Positions 1 through 8,283 of a DNA stretch of 64,000 bases are shown here, piece after piece. The stretch is from contig NZ_JADIKJ010000013.1 in the NCBI RefSeq assembly GCF_044904675.1, positions 1 to 64,000 of the forward strand, read 5' to 3'. The notes beneath the pieces were generated by a model, which made no database searches, was not told the DNA's origin, and saw nothing but the letters and a program-made list of their open reading frames with translations. Both the position numbers and the translations under genes were made by a program. The stretch is from Dyella_B jejuensis. Lineage in GTDB: Bacteria; Pseudomonadota; Gammaproteobacteria; Xanthomonadales; Rhodanobacteraceae. Each line of letters begins with the position of its first letter. Within the stretch, counting starts at the first letter, position 1.

Positions 1-1577
1 GTAAGTGTCAGCGATGCATTATTGGCATCGATCGTGTTGTCGGTCGCGGTGATCTGGTCGCCATTGTTGGCAGCGACAGCATTCCCGCTACCCACCAAGT
101 CCAGGCTCGAACCGGCATCCAGCGTGATACCCGCATCGCCGTTGGCGTTGATCGTATCCAGATAGTTGCTACCGCCATCGTTGCTGATCTGGATCGTGTC
201 GCCCGCGCTGGCATTGATCGTGTCGTTGCCGTCGCCGGCACTGTCGATCAAAGTCGCACCGCCATCCATATCGATCGCGTCGTTACTGCTCGTTACCGTG
301 CCCTTGCTATTGGCATCGATCTCCAGTGCATTGCCGCTGCCGTTTAGCGTGCCGCTGCCATTGAAGGCCAGTGAACCGTTGCTCTGCGATATCGTGAAGT
401 TCGTGCCATCGATGGTGTTCTGCACATCACCACTGTCAGTTAGCGACAGCGTGTCACCGCTCGCCGCATCGATCGTGTCGCCGCCCGCCGTCAGTTGATC
501 ATTGGCATTCGTGGTGACGATGTCATCGATACCGTCGACGCCAAGGCCTGAGTCACCGGCCGCATCGTTAATAGATCCATCGTTAATAAAATAATAATTA
601 TTATTTCCCTGGTTATTCAAATCGTCACTTGCGTTGCATTGCAGCGTGTTACCCGATCCTTGAACTGAGCCACTGACCCCTTCTAAAAAATTAAAACTTG
701 AATTAGACGCAACGACGTTCAAATAACCATCCTGAGAGATACTCACTGATCCGTTATATCCCTGAAGGTTAAATGTTCCATCGGAACTGTAACTGCTAGA
801 GATGTCGCCTGTTAGACCGGCCGATGTCGCCTGCAAGGAAGATACCGAACCTAAAGAGGCCGTATCATTATTGACCAATTGACCGTTATCAATCTGATCA
901 AGCGCATTATATAAATTTTGTTGCCTATTAGCGACAACACTGGGTTGATTAACCGCTTCCGTTGTATTATTTATAAAATTTTGAATATCTTCTAACGAAA
1001 AGTTTCCCGTTCCGCTCACCAACTGTAATGTTTGGCCACTAGCCATATTAACCGACTGGCCTTGTAAATACGCAAGCATGCCATTCGCAGGAGCAGTGTA
1101 GGGACTTGCCGGGTCTAAGCCGCTAAGTGTGTATTGGTTGTTATAGTCGATCAGCGCCAATTGAAGGTCTTGACTATTTTCGATATCAATACCAACTTGC
1201 GGATTTGTCTCAAGTAAGTTACCAACTAAATTAGATATAAAATCCTGGTATTGCGTCAGCATATCATCAGTAAATTGATCTAAAGTAGAGGCGGGTATCG
1301 TCTGAAGTTTGCTGTCAAGAGCCGCCAGCTGATCAGCACTCAATCCTCCATTACTACTCAATTCCGAAATATCACTTTGAGTGAAACCGTTTGCCAATAA
1401 AAACTGCGAAGCAACGCCATTATTTCCGACATCAAATTGCAAAAGTCCAAAGGAATAAGTACTACTTCCACCAGCGAAACTAAAGACGTTAGCCGAGTTT
1501 CCCGACTCAGTGTCCGTAAAGAGCGTGCGCAACTGTTGAATTGACACGGTATTACTGTTATAGCCACTCGTAGCCAT
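1..1577 (-). CDS. Large repeat-containing exported protein with lysozyme-like N-terminus (partial, 3' end outside window)
   Basis: An open frame reads leftward from ATG at 1577 (upstream AAGGA at about 7 nt spacing) to the window edge without a stop, giving about 525 residues. There is no Sec signal peptide. Residues 22-53 contain TES (Glu24), followed by YSFGLLQFDVG (41-51). An acidic residue followed by a Ser/Gly/Gln strand is the kind of arrangement seen in lysozyme/transglycosylase-fold enzymes, but I cannot confirm the fold. After about residue 340 the protein becomes Asn/Asp/Gly/Thr-rich with recurring NDTINA-, DTIDA-, GSGNA-like units, as in beta-roll or beta-helix repeat proteins exported by type I systems. 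The HlyB/HlyD genes on the same strand are the likely exporter, and the C-terminal export signal would lie off the edge. The N-terminal part (about 560-1577) is clearly AT-richer than the repeat part. Existence of the gene is very likely; its enzymatic nature is inference. Confidence 0.75.
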   Translation of the reverse strand, partial: MATSGYNSNTVSIQQLRTLFTDTESGNSANVFSFAGGSSTYSFGLLQFDVGNNGVASQFLLANGFTQSDISELSSNGGLSADQLAALDSKLQTIPASTLDQFTDDMLTQYQDFISNLVGNLLETNPQVGIDIENSQDLQLALIDYNNQYTLSGLDPASPYTAPANGMLAYLQGQSVNMASGQTLQLVSGTGNFSLEDIQNFINNTTEAVNQPSVVANRQQNLYNALDQIDNGQLVNNDTASLGSVSSLQATSAGLTGDISSSYSSDGTFNLQGYNGSVSISQDGYLNVVASNSSFNFLEGVSGSVQGSGNTLQCNASDDLNNQGNNNYYFINDGSINDAAGDSGLGVDGIDDIVTTNANDQLTAGGDTIDAASGDTLSLTDSGDVQNTIDGTNFTISQSNGSLAFNGSGTLNGSGNALEIDANSKGTVTSSNDAIDMDGGATLIDSAGDGNDTINASAGDTIQISNDGGSNYLDTINANGDAGITLDAGSSLDLVGSGNAVAANNGDQITATDNTIDANNASLTL

Positions 1578-1634
1578 GTAATTTCCTTATAAAGTAACTG
1601 ACAATTTAGACGTCAATATCTAATTTGACGTCGA

Positions 1635-2300
1635 CTAACCACCAAAGCATTTGCGGTTGGTAAACTCAATCAAGTTCAAATCATTCTCTTTATCATTTTC
1701 ATAATCTTCGAACGAGAAATGCCCAATAAATTTATCGGCGCAAATTATGACATTCCTCCTCCCTTTGTCCGAAATCATTGTGCAATATGCACCATATGTT
1801 TGATCACTGTTTGCATAGCCAACTGGTAACGACACCAAACGATGGCATTCAATAAGACGCTTACCACCTTCCTCAGAAAGCTTCTTATTAAAAAAGACCA
1901 CTTCCTCATTCGGATCTCGGTGAAAAACGACATTTCTTTGTTGACCGTCTATGGCCATAGGTATGGGTCTAGCGTTGACGATCCATTCGACGTTCTTGCG
2001 GAGAAGTGCGATTCTTGTTGTATATGCATCCTTTAGACAATTAACGTCTTCACAAGAATCTCTGGCATAAGCTAGCCAATTTCTTTGTTCCTTGATTAAT
2101 GTGGTTTTGCTTGCCGACGACGCTGACTCCAGTGCCGATTTATAAGCTTTGTTTAAATCGACATCTAACGCACTAAGTTTGGCGTTAGAACATATCAACC
2201 GCTCAGCTATCACGGCCGATTTATCGCAGTTAAATCCAGCAGCAAAAACAGCGCTGGAAAAAAGCGCGACGCTCAAGACAAGGAATTTTTTCGAAAACAT
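1635..2300 (-). CDS. Secreted LprI-family (DUF1311) protein, candidate lysozyme-inhibitor/immunity protein
   Basis: 221 aa from ATG 2300, which has a strong GAGGAG site just upstream; an in-frame TTG at 2318 is less likely. Residues 1-20 form a signal peptide ending in VFAAG, so the product should be periplasmic. Residues 23-100 match the LprI/DUF1311 pattern: Cys25, Cys37, Cys83 and Cys88 (two expected disulfides), a central LDVDLNKAY helix, EQRNWL (71-76) and CLKDAYTTRIALL. LprI of Mycobacterium tuberculosis inhibits lysozyme and gives the family its name. The C-terminal half of about 120 residues, with further Cys residues, is not recognised. The gene lies 58 bp downstream of the repeat-protein start, on the same strand and in equally AT-rich DNA, between that protein and its exporter. 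That is the position expected of an immunity gene. Confidence 0.8.
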   Translation of the reverse strand: MFSKKFLVLSVALFSSAVFAAGFNCDKSAVIAERLICSNAKLSALDVDLNKAYKSALESASSASKTTLIKEQRNWLAYARDSCEDVNCLKDAYTTRIALLRKNVEWIVNARPIPMAIDGQQRNVVFHRDPNEEVVFFNKKLSEEGGKRLIECHRLVSLPVGYANSDQTYGAYCTMISDKGRRNVIICADKFIGHFSFEDYENDKENDLNLIEFTNRKCFGG

Positions 2301-2395
2301 TTTTAGCTCCTCAAACAATCCGTAGTTTCATTTTTTGTAACTTTCACAGACAGACAATTCATAGATAAATTATTTAGCTTGCGCTTATCAATTAA

Positions 2396-3832
2396 TTATC
2401 TTTCATGAAAGCTGCTACTAACACGCTGAATTAGCGGACTGAGCAGATAACTTACAATCCTTCTTCTTCCGGTCTTAACCTCCGCCGTCACCGTCATACC
2501 CGCCGACAGATAGATCTTTTTACCCTCAATCATCATGCTGTCTGAGGGCAGCGCAATCTGCGCCGTGAACACCCACTTCTTCTTGTCACTATCGTCCTGC
2601 TTGGCGTCGTTGGACACTTGCACCACCGTCCCGTGCAGCACGCCGTAGCGCGTATAGGGAAACGCCTCGACCTTCACTTCCGCAGGCTGTCCTTCTTTGA
2701 CGAAGCCGATGTCCTGGTTATCGATAGTGGCCTCGACCATTAGCTGGCTGCTTTTTGGCACCACGGTCATGATGGTTTGGGCCGGGCTGACCACGCCGAC
2801 TACGGTATGGATGGCAAGCTGCTGCACTGTTCCGTCCACTGGGGCGACCAGGTGCATAAGGCGTGTGTGATCGCGTGCTTTGGCCAGATCGCTTGCCGAC
2901 GACGCTGCCTTGGTCTCGTCGTCCTGGATTTTTTCCAGCCAGGTGCGGCGCGTCTGCGCGACATAGGCATCGCGTTTGCGTTTGCTTGAATCCAGCGTGG
3001 CTTGTGTCTCCAGGAGCTTGGCTTTCTGCTCCGCGAGATCCTGCTTCATCTGGATAACCGCTTGCTGCTCGTTGTAATAGTCGTGAAGGCCCACGTAGCC
3101 TGGCACGATCAGCTTTGCGTAGTCGGCTTCCTTGGTTTCCTCGATGGGCAGCGTGCCTTGCAGCTTGGCAATTTCCGCCCGCGTCTCGCCTAGCGTCGCT
3201 GTCGCCTGGTCGATTTCCGCGTCCATTTCTTGCACGCTGCTCAGGTATTCGGCGTATTCACCGGCGAGTACGTGACGCTGGGTCGCTAGATCATCCGCAC
3301 TCCGATCGGGAGAGGGCAGCAATACGGGCTGCCTGTGGTTGTCGATTGCTGCGAGCAATGCGTGTCCGCGCGTCGCTTCATCGCGCGCCTCGGCCAGCGC
3401 CGACTGCGCTTCGCTTGCGTTGCTCTTGGCATCGGTAGCATCGAGATCGACCAATGCATCACCCTTTTTGACGACCTGCCCGTCTGCGACATAGATGGCC
3501 GTTACCACCGCGGTATCTTGCGACTGGATGGTTTTGACTTCGCCGTTGGGCGCGATTTTGCCCTGGGCGGTGGCCATTACGTCGACCTTGCCAAAGCTCG
3601 CCCATAGCAGCGCGAAGACCAGCAATGAGACGATAACTCCCATGGCCCAGCGCGGCGCCGGGTGAATGGGTGTATCGCGCAGGGCCAGAGCTGCTGGCTG
3701 AAATTCTGTTTCATGCCGCAGCCGCGCGGGCGTGTCGAGCGCAAGGCGCATGCCCCAGGCAGCCCGGAACACTTGCCCATAGCGAGTGGTAAGGTCACGG
3801 GTCGCCAACCATCTCATTTTCAGCGTGCTCAT
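2396..3832 (-). CDS. HlyD-family membrane fusion protein of a type I secretion system
   Basis: 478 aa. The ATG at 3832 overlaps the TGA of the upstream ABC gene (ATGA), so the two are translationally coupled; longer open frames upstream are out-of-frame readthrough of the ABC gene. One membrane segment lies at about residues 62-80 after a cytoplasmic N-terminus. A lipoyl/biotinyl-like half (GKIAPNGEVKTIQ, then VVKKGDALVDLD) follows, then a long alpha-helical hairpin region rich in Ala/Glu/Lys (about 110-320), then the second lipoyl half (LMHLVAPVDGTVQQL) and a beta-barrel domain with the typical IDNQDIGFVKEGQPAEVKVEAFPYTR region (given here only as a landmark). This is the usual HlyD order and length. 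It should bridge the inner-membrane ABC exporter to a TolC-type outer membrane channel, which is not encoded in this window. Confidence 0.93.
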   Translation of the reverse strand: MSTLKMRWLATRDLTTRYGQVFRAAWGMRLALDTPARLRHETEFQPAALALRDTPIHPAPRWAMGVIVSLLVFALLWASFGKVDVMATAQGKIAPNGEVKTIQSQDTAVVTAIYVADGQVVKKGDALVDLDATDAKSNASEAQSALAEARDEATRGHALLAAIDNHRQPVLLPSPDRSADDLATQRHVLAGEYAEYLSSVQEMDAEIDQATATLGETRAEIAKLQGTLPIEETKEADYAKLIVPGYVGLHDYYNEQQAVIQMKQDLAEQKAKLLETQATLDSSKRKRDAYVAQTRRTWLEKIQDDETKAASSASDLAKARDHTRLMHLVAPVDGTVQQLAIHTVVGVVSPAQTIMTVVPKSSQLMVEATIDNQDIGFVKEGQPAEVKVEAFPYTRYGVLHGTVVQVSNDAKQDDSDKKKWVFTAQIALPSDSMMIEGKKIYLSAGMTVTAEVKTGRRRIVSYLLSPLIQRVSSSFHER

Positions 3833-5973
3833 GTCTGTTGCAACCGATGCAGGCGGGCGTAGTGACCCGCCTGGATTTGCAGCAACTCGCCGTGGCCGCC
3901 TTCCTCCACGATGTTGCCGCGTTCCATGACGACGATGCGGTCGGCATCGCGAACGGCCGATAGCCTGTGCGCGATGATGATCACGGTGCGTCCCTGGCAG
4001 ATGGCGCGCATATTGTTTTGAATGATGCGTTCGGATTCGTAATCGAGGGCACTGGTGGCTTCGTCGAAGATCAGGATGCGTGGGTTGTTGATCAGCGCGC
4101 GCGCGATGGCCACACGCTGCCGCTGCCCGCCGGACAAAGTCGAGCCGTGTTCGCCGACCATGGTGTCGTAGCCTTCGGGCAGTTCGAGGATGAAGTCGTG
4201 CGCGCCGGCCAATTTGGCTGCGGCGACAACATTTTCCAGTGGCGCGCCCGGATCTGTGAGCGCGATGTTTTCGCGCAACGATCGGTTGAACAGGATGTTC
4301 TCCTGCAGCACCACGCCAATCTGGCGCCGCAGCGAGGAGACATCGACCATCGCCAGGTCCATGCCATCCACGAGTACCCGACCGCGTTCTGGCACGTACA
4401 GGCGTTGAATCAGCTTGGTGAGGGTGCTCTTGCCCGACCCGGAGCGCCCGACGATGCCGATCACTTCGCCGGCATTGATTTTCAGGTTCACGCCATGCAG
4501 GACTTCGGGTGTATCCGGGCGATAACGGAAGGTCACCGCATCGAGTTCGATGCGTCCTTCTAGCCTGGGCATCGTACTGCGACTGCCGCTGGTGGCTTCC
4601 CCCGGCGCATTGAGAATGTCGCCCAGACGCTGCATGGAAATGCCGGTCTGCTGAAAATCGGTCCATAGCTGGGCGATGCGCATGATGGGTTGCGCGACGC
4701 GCCCCGCCAGCATGTTGAATGCAATCAGCTGGCCGACGGTCATATCCCCATCGATGACCAGTCGCGCACCGATCCAGATTGTCGCGACCGTGACCATCTT
4801 GCCGACAAAGTTGACGCCTTCACGCGCCACCGTACCGAGCGCAACGGTGCGGAAACCGGCTTCGACGTAACCGGCCAACTGGTTGTCCCAGCGCCGCATG
4901 GTCTGCGGCTCAACGGCCATGGCCTTGACCGTGTCGATACCGCTGATGGTTTCCACCAGAAAGGACTGGTTATCGGCGCCGCGATTGAATTTCTCGCGCA
5001 ACCGTGCACGCAGCGCTGGCGTCAGCGTTACGGAAAGCAGCACATAGACTGGCAGCGATGCCACCACGGCCAGCGTCAGCCAGCCGCTGTAAAACAACAT
5101 TACGCCGATGAATACAAACGAGAACAGCACGTCCATCACCAGTGTGATGGCGTTACCGGTCAAGAAACTGCGGATGTTTTCCAGTTCACGAACGCGCGCC
5201 ACGGAGTCGCCTACTCGCCGCGAGCGAAAGTAGGTAAGCGGCAAGGACAATAAATGGCGGAAAAGCCTTGCGCCCAGTTCAACGTCGATGCGACTGGTGG
5301 TGTGCGCAAATACATAAGTACGCAAGCCGCTGAGCAAGGACTCGAAGATCGAACAGAACAATAATCCGATCGAGATGACGTCGAGCGTGGTGAGGCCGCG
5401 ATGAACCAGCACCTTGTCCATCACCACCTGGAAAAATAATGGTGTGGCGAGGCCTATCAACTGCAGGAAAAATGAAACGACGAGGATTTCACCCAGAAGT
5501 TTGCGGTATTTGACCACTGCCGGAATGAACCAGCTAAAGTCGAACCGCGTCAGTTCGCCTGCGATCGATGCACGCGACGTAAACAGCATCACCTTGCCCG
5601 ACCACCGCCGCGCAACCTCATCGTGCGAAAGCAGCTGGGGACTGCCGTGCCGTGGATCCTGGATGAGTACTTTCTTTTCGTTGGCGCGCGCTATCACATA
5701 CATCGTGCCATCAGGATCGACGGCCAGCGCGGGTAACGCCAGATGATCGAGGCGGCTTAACTTCGCATCCACCAGCTTGGTCTTGAAACCCAGCCTGGCC
5801 GAAGCATGGCGAATGAGATCGGTGTCGAAAGGACGACCCGGTTCGCCAAACTCATGAAGAACCTGCGCGGGATCGACGGGAATACCGTGAATGCGCGCGA
5901 TAATGACCAGACACGCAAGCCCCGTGTCGGACGCCTCGGCTCCTGTCGCCGCCGCGTGTATTTCCAGCGCCAT
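3829..5973 (-). CDS. HlyB-type ABC exporter with C39-like domain (type I secretion)
   Basis: 714 aa from ATG 5973 (upstream CAGGG). Domains in order are an N-terminal C39 peptidase-like domain (about 1-135), a six-helix transmembrane domain (about 150-440) and a nucleotide-binding domain (about 475-714). The NBD has Walker A GRSGSGKS (509-516), signature LSGGQ, Walker B ILIFDEATSALD and H-loop IIIAHRLS. In true C39 peptidases a DCG motif holds the catalytic Cys; here the matching stretch reads DTGLACL, so the site looks inactive and the domain should only bind substrate, as in HlyB. That implies an unprocessed substrate with a C-terminal signal, which fits the repeat protein downstream. It is the first gene of the apparent hlyB-hlyD-lprI-effector set. 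Confidence 0.93.
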   Translation of the reverse strand: MALEIHAAATGAEASDTGLACLVIIARIHGIPVDPAQVLHEFGEPGRPFDTDLIRHASARLGFKTKLVDAKLSRLDHLALPALAVDPDGTMYVIARANEKKVLIQDPRHGSPQLLSHDEVARRWSGKVMLFTSRASIAGELTRFDFSWFIPAVVKYRKLLGEILVVSFFLQLIGLATPLFFQVVMDKVLVHRGLTTLDVISIGLLFCSIFESLLSGLRTYVFAHTTSRIDVELGARLFRHLLSLPLTYFRSRRVGDSVARVRELENIRSFLTGNAITLVMDVLFSFVFIGVMLFYSGWLTLAVVASLPVYVLLSVTLTPALRARLREKFNRGADNQSFLVETISGIDTVKAMAVEPQTMRRWDNQLAGYVEAGFRTVALGTVAREGVNFVGKMVTVATIWIGARLVIDGDMTVGQLIAFNMLAGRVAQPIMRIAQLWTDFQQTGISMQRLGDILNAPGEATSGSRSTMPRLEGRIELDAVTFRYRPDTPEVLHGVNLKINAGEVIGIVGRSGSGKSTLTKLIQRLYVPERGRVLVDGMDLAMVDVSSLRRQIGVVLQENILFNRSLRENIALTDPGAPLENVVAAAKLAGAHDFILELPEGYDTMVGEHGSTLSGGQRQRVAIARALINNPRILIFDEATSALDYESERIIQNNMRAICQGRTVIIIAHRLSAVRDADRIVVMERGNIVEEGGHGELLQIQAGHYARLHRLQQT

Positions 5974-6244
5974 ATAACATCCCTGACATACAAGACAGCC
6001 ACATCAAAGAGCGACTGAGCTATTCCTTTAGCTGCATATAAAGGTTGGCTGGTGCTCCCCCTGAACAAATGCTCCGTCAAGCATTACTCGTCGTCAACGA
6101 GCAAGATTTTGCGCTTTAAGAATTTTCGAATTGCGCGCTCGCCATTACGCAGGCAGCGGAGAGGGCAGTCTATGACCGACGGGGCAAAAGCCGTCCGCAA
6201 GCCATACAGAAGCGCCCGTTCGGTGATGCAGACGCTTTCTGTGT
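5974..6244. other. Intergenic region upstream of the type I exporter
   Basis: The region between ctaB and the ABC exporter. It must carry the exporter promoter, since transcription runs leftward, but I see no convincing -35/-10 pair. On the minus strand at about 6090-6115 a short frame reads RKILLVDDE and then stops. This matches the start of a response-regulator receiver domain, but no receiver continues in any frame. Confidence 0.4.
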
Positions 6245-7129
6245 TCACTGCAGGCCAGCCGTGGCCGGCGCGGTAATCCAGTGGTCGGCAAGCAGGAAAG
6301 CAAACAACGCCATCAGGTAGACGATGGAGTATTTGAAGGTCCGCATCGCGAAGTATTCGTCCGGCGGGTTCATCATGCGGAAAGCGTAGTAGAGGAAGCC
6401 GGCGCCAAGCACCGCCGCACCACCGAAGTAGATCAGGCCGCTGTGGCCGGTGATGGTCGGTAGCAGGCTGACGATGACCAGCAGGATGGTGTAGAGCAGG
6501 ATGTTCCAGCGGGTGTAGCGCACGCCGTGGGTGACCGGCAGCATCGGGATTTCCGCGCGGGCGTAGTCGTCGCGGCGAAAGATGGCGAGCGCCCAGAAAT
6601 GCGGCGGGGTCCAGACGAAGATGATCAGGCATAACTGTAATGCGAACGGATGCAATGCGTCCGTCACGGCTGTCCAGCCCAATACCGGCGGGATCGCTCC
6701 GGCCAGGCCGCCGATCACGATGTTCTGCGGCGTCGCGCGTTTCAGGTAAGCGGTGTAGACCAGCGCATAGCCGATCAAGCCGCCGAAGGTGAGCCACGCG
6801 GTGAGCCCGTTCACCAGCAGCGCCAGCACCAGCATCGAGACGATGCCGAGCATGATCGCGAACACCAGCACTTGTCGCGGCCTGAGCGTGCCGGTCGCCA
6901 GCGGACGACGCGCCGTGCGCGCCATCAATTTATCGATGCGCTCATCGATCAGGTGATTGAACGCGGCGGCGGAGCCGGATGCCATCCAGATGCCGAGCGT
7001 GCCGAAGACCAGTGCGCGCCATGGCGGGATACCGGGCACGGCCAGAAACATGCCGATCACGGCGCAGAACACCAGCAGGGCTACGACCCGCGGCTTGGTC
7101 AGCTGCAGGTATTCGCGGACCAGGCTCAT
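6245..7129 (-). CDS. ctaB: Protoheme IX farnesyltransferase (heme O synthase)
   Basis: 294 aa; the ATG at 7129 overlaps the TGA of ctaA (ATGA). It is a UbiA-superfamily polytopic membrane enzyme that transfers a farnesyl group to heme B to make heme O, the precursor of heme A for the aa3 oxidase encoded next door. Visible features are LTKPRVV at the N-terminus, the aspartate-rich prenyl-diphosphate motif NHLIDERID with the following ARTARRPLATG, the second conserved loop YLKRATPQNIVIGG, and DDYARAEIPMLP. About seven to nine hydrophobic segments are present. Length and motifs are typical of CyoE/CtaB. It is the last gene of the cluster and is probably co-transcribed with ctaA. Confidence 0.96.
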   Translation of the reverse strand: MSLVREYLQLTKPRVVALLVFCAVIGMFLAVPGIPPWRALVFGTLGIWMASGSAAAFNHLIDERIDKLMARTARRPLATGTLRPRQVLVFAIMLGIVSMLVLALLVNGLTAWLTFGGLIGYALVYTAYLKRATPQNIVIGGLAGAIPPVLGWTAVTDALHPFALQLCLIIFVWTPPHFWALAIFRRDDYARAEIPMLPVTHGVRYTRWNILLYTILLVIVSLLPTITGHSGLIYFGGAAVLGAGFLYYAFRMMNPPDEYFAMRTFKYSIVYLMALFAFLLADHWITAPATAGLQ

Positions 7130-8283
7130 GCGATGGTTTCCATGGATGCGGACTGCCACGGTTGCAAGCGCGCGAAATTCGCCAGCAGCGTAAACAGCAG
7201 CAGCGCCGCACCGCCGTTGTGCAGCGTGGCGACCGGCAGCGGCAAACCGAAATGCACGTTGCTGATGCCCAGCACTACCTGGATGACCAATACCACGCCA
7301 ACCGCCACGCCACCCAGGCGGAAACCGTTGCGTGCCAGCCGATGCGATAGCCACGCGAGGTAGCAGAACACCACCAGCGCACCGAGGCGATGCGTTATCT
7401 GGATCGCACTGCGCGCGGCCATGTCCAGAATGCCGCCTTCGTAGTTCACGCCGATCTCGCGCCACAGCACGAAACCCTGGTGGAAATCGGTGGGCGGCGC
7501 CCATTGCCCGAGGCAGGTCGGAAAGTCGGTGCCGCAGGCCAACGCCGCGTAGTTGGCCGAGGTCCATCCGCCGAGCGCGATCTGGCAGGCGAGCAGCACC
7601 ACGCCGATCACCACTGCCCTGCGCAAGGTTGCGTAATGGTTATCTGGTGCACCGATGCCGTGGTAACGCAGCGCGGCATAGGCAAGCAGCCCGAAGGTAG
7701 TCATGCCGCCGAGCAGATGCCCCATCACCACGATGGGTTTGAGCAGCAAGGTCACCGTCCACATGCCCAGCATCGCCTGGAAAATAATCACCGCCAGCGC
7801 CAGCACGCTCATCTTGAACGCGGCGCGCTCGCGCAGCCATATTGCACCCGCGGTCGGCAGCAGGATGGCGAGCAAGGCGAACCCGGACGACCATTCGCGT
7901 TCGCCATGCAGGTAGAGCGAGATGCCGATTGCCGCAAATGCTGCGCTGAAGACAATGGCTAATAGCGTGATGCGATCACGCCGTGCGGCCAGCAAGGCCA
8001 GGATCACCACCAGCACGCCCAGCGTACCGGCAAGCATGCGGTGTACCTGTTCGCGCCACGCCTTGTTCGCTTCGTAAGGCCGATCCGGAAATGCCGCATC
8101 GGCCTGCGCCACCGCCTGCGCATGCTGCGGCCAGGTGGCCCTGCCATAGCAGGTGGGCCAGTCCGGGCAGGACAGGCCGGCGTTGGAAAGCCGCACGAAG
8201 GCGCCGAACATCACCAGGCCAAAGGCAAAAACCGCCGCCAGCACGGCGAGATAAGGCAGTATTTTTCGGAGTCGCAACGACAT
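7126..8283 (-). CDS. ctaA: Heme A synthase (COX15/CtaA family)
   Basis: 385 aa with about eight membrane segments. It converts heme O to heme A by oxidising the C8 methyl group. The N-terminal half shows GAFVRLSNAGLSCPDWPTC, the conserved substrate-side loop, and EQVHRMLAGTLG with a heme-ligand His. The C-terminal half repeats the pattern with ITHRLGALVVF and a further His in VATLHNGGAALLL. Conserved Cys pairs are visible in the first loop and in the second half (ALACGTDFPTCLG). The start overlaps the stop of the upstream SCO-like gene by one base (TGATG), and the end overlaps ctaB, so the three genes look translationally coupled. Length is normal for the proteobacterial COX15-type enzyme. 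Confidence 0.96.
   Translation of the reverse strand: MSLRLRKILPYLAVLAAVFAFGLVMFGAFVRLSNAGLSCPDWPTCYGRATWPQHAQAVAQADAAFPDRPYEANKAWREQVHRMLAGTLGVLVVILALLAARRDRITLLAIVFSAAFAAIGISLYLHGEREWSSGFALLAILLPTAGAIWLRERAAFKMSVLALAVIIFQAMLGMWTVTLLLKPIVVMGHLLGGMTTFGLLAYAALRYHGIGAPDNHYATLRRAVVIGVVLLACQIALGGWTSANYAALACGTDFPTCLGQWAPPTDFHQGFVLWREIGVNYEGGILDMAARSAIQITHRLGALVVFCYLAWLSHRLARNGFRLGGVAVGVVLVIQVVLGISNVHFGLPLPVATLHNGGAALLLFTLLANFARLQPWQSASMETIA

Noticed and set aside
2396..4666. HlyD gene read as 756 codons
   Set aside because: The first part is an out-of-frame reading through the ABC gene; ATG 3832 overlapping the ABC stop is the natural start.
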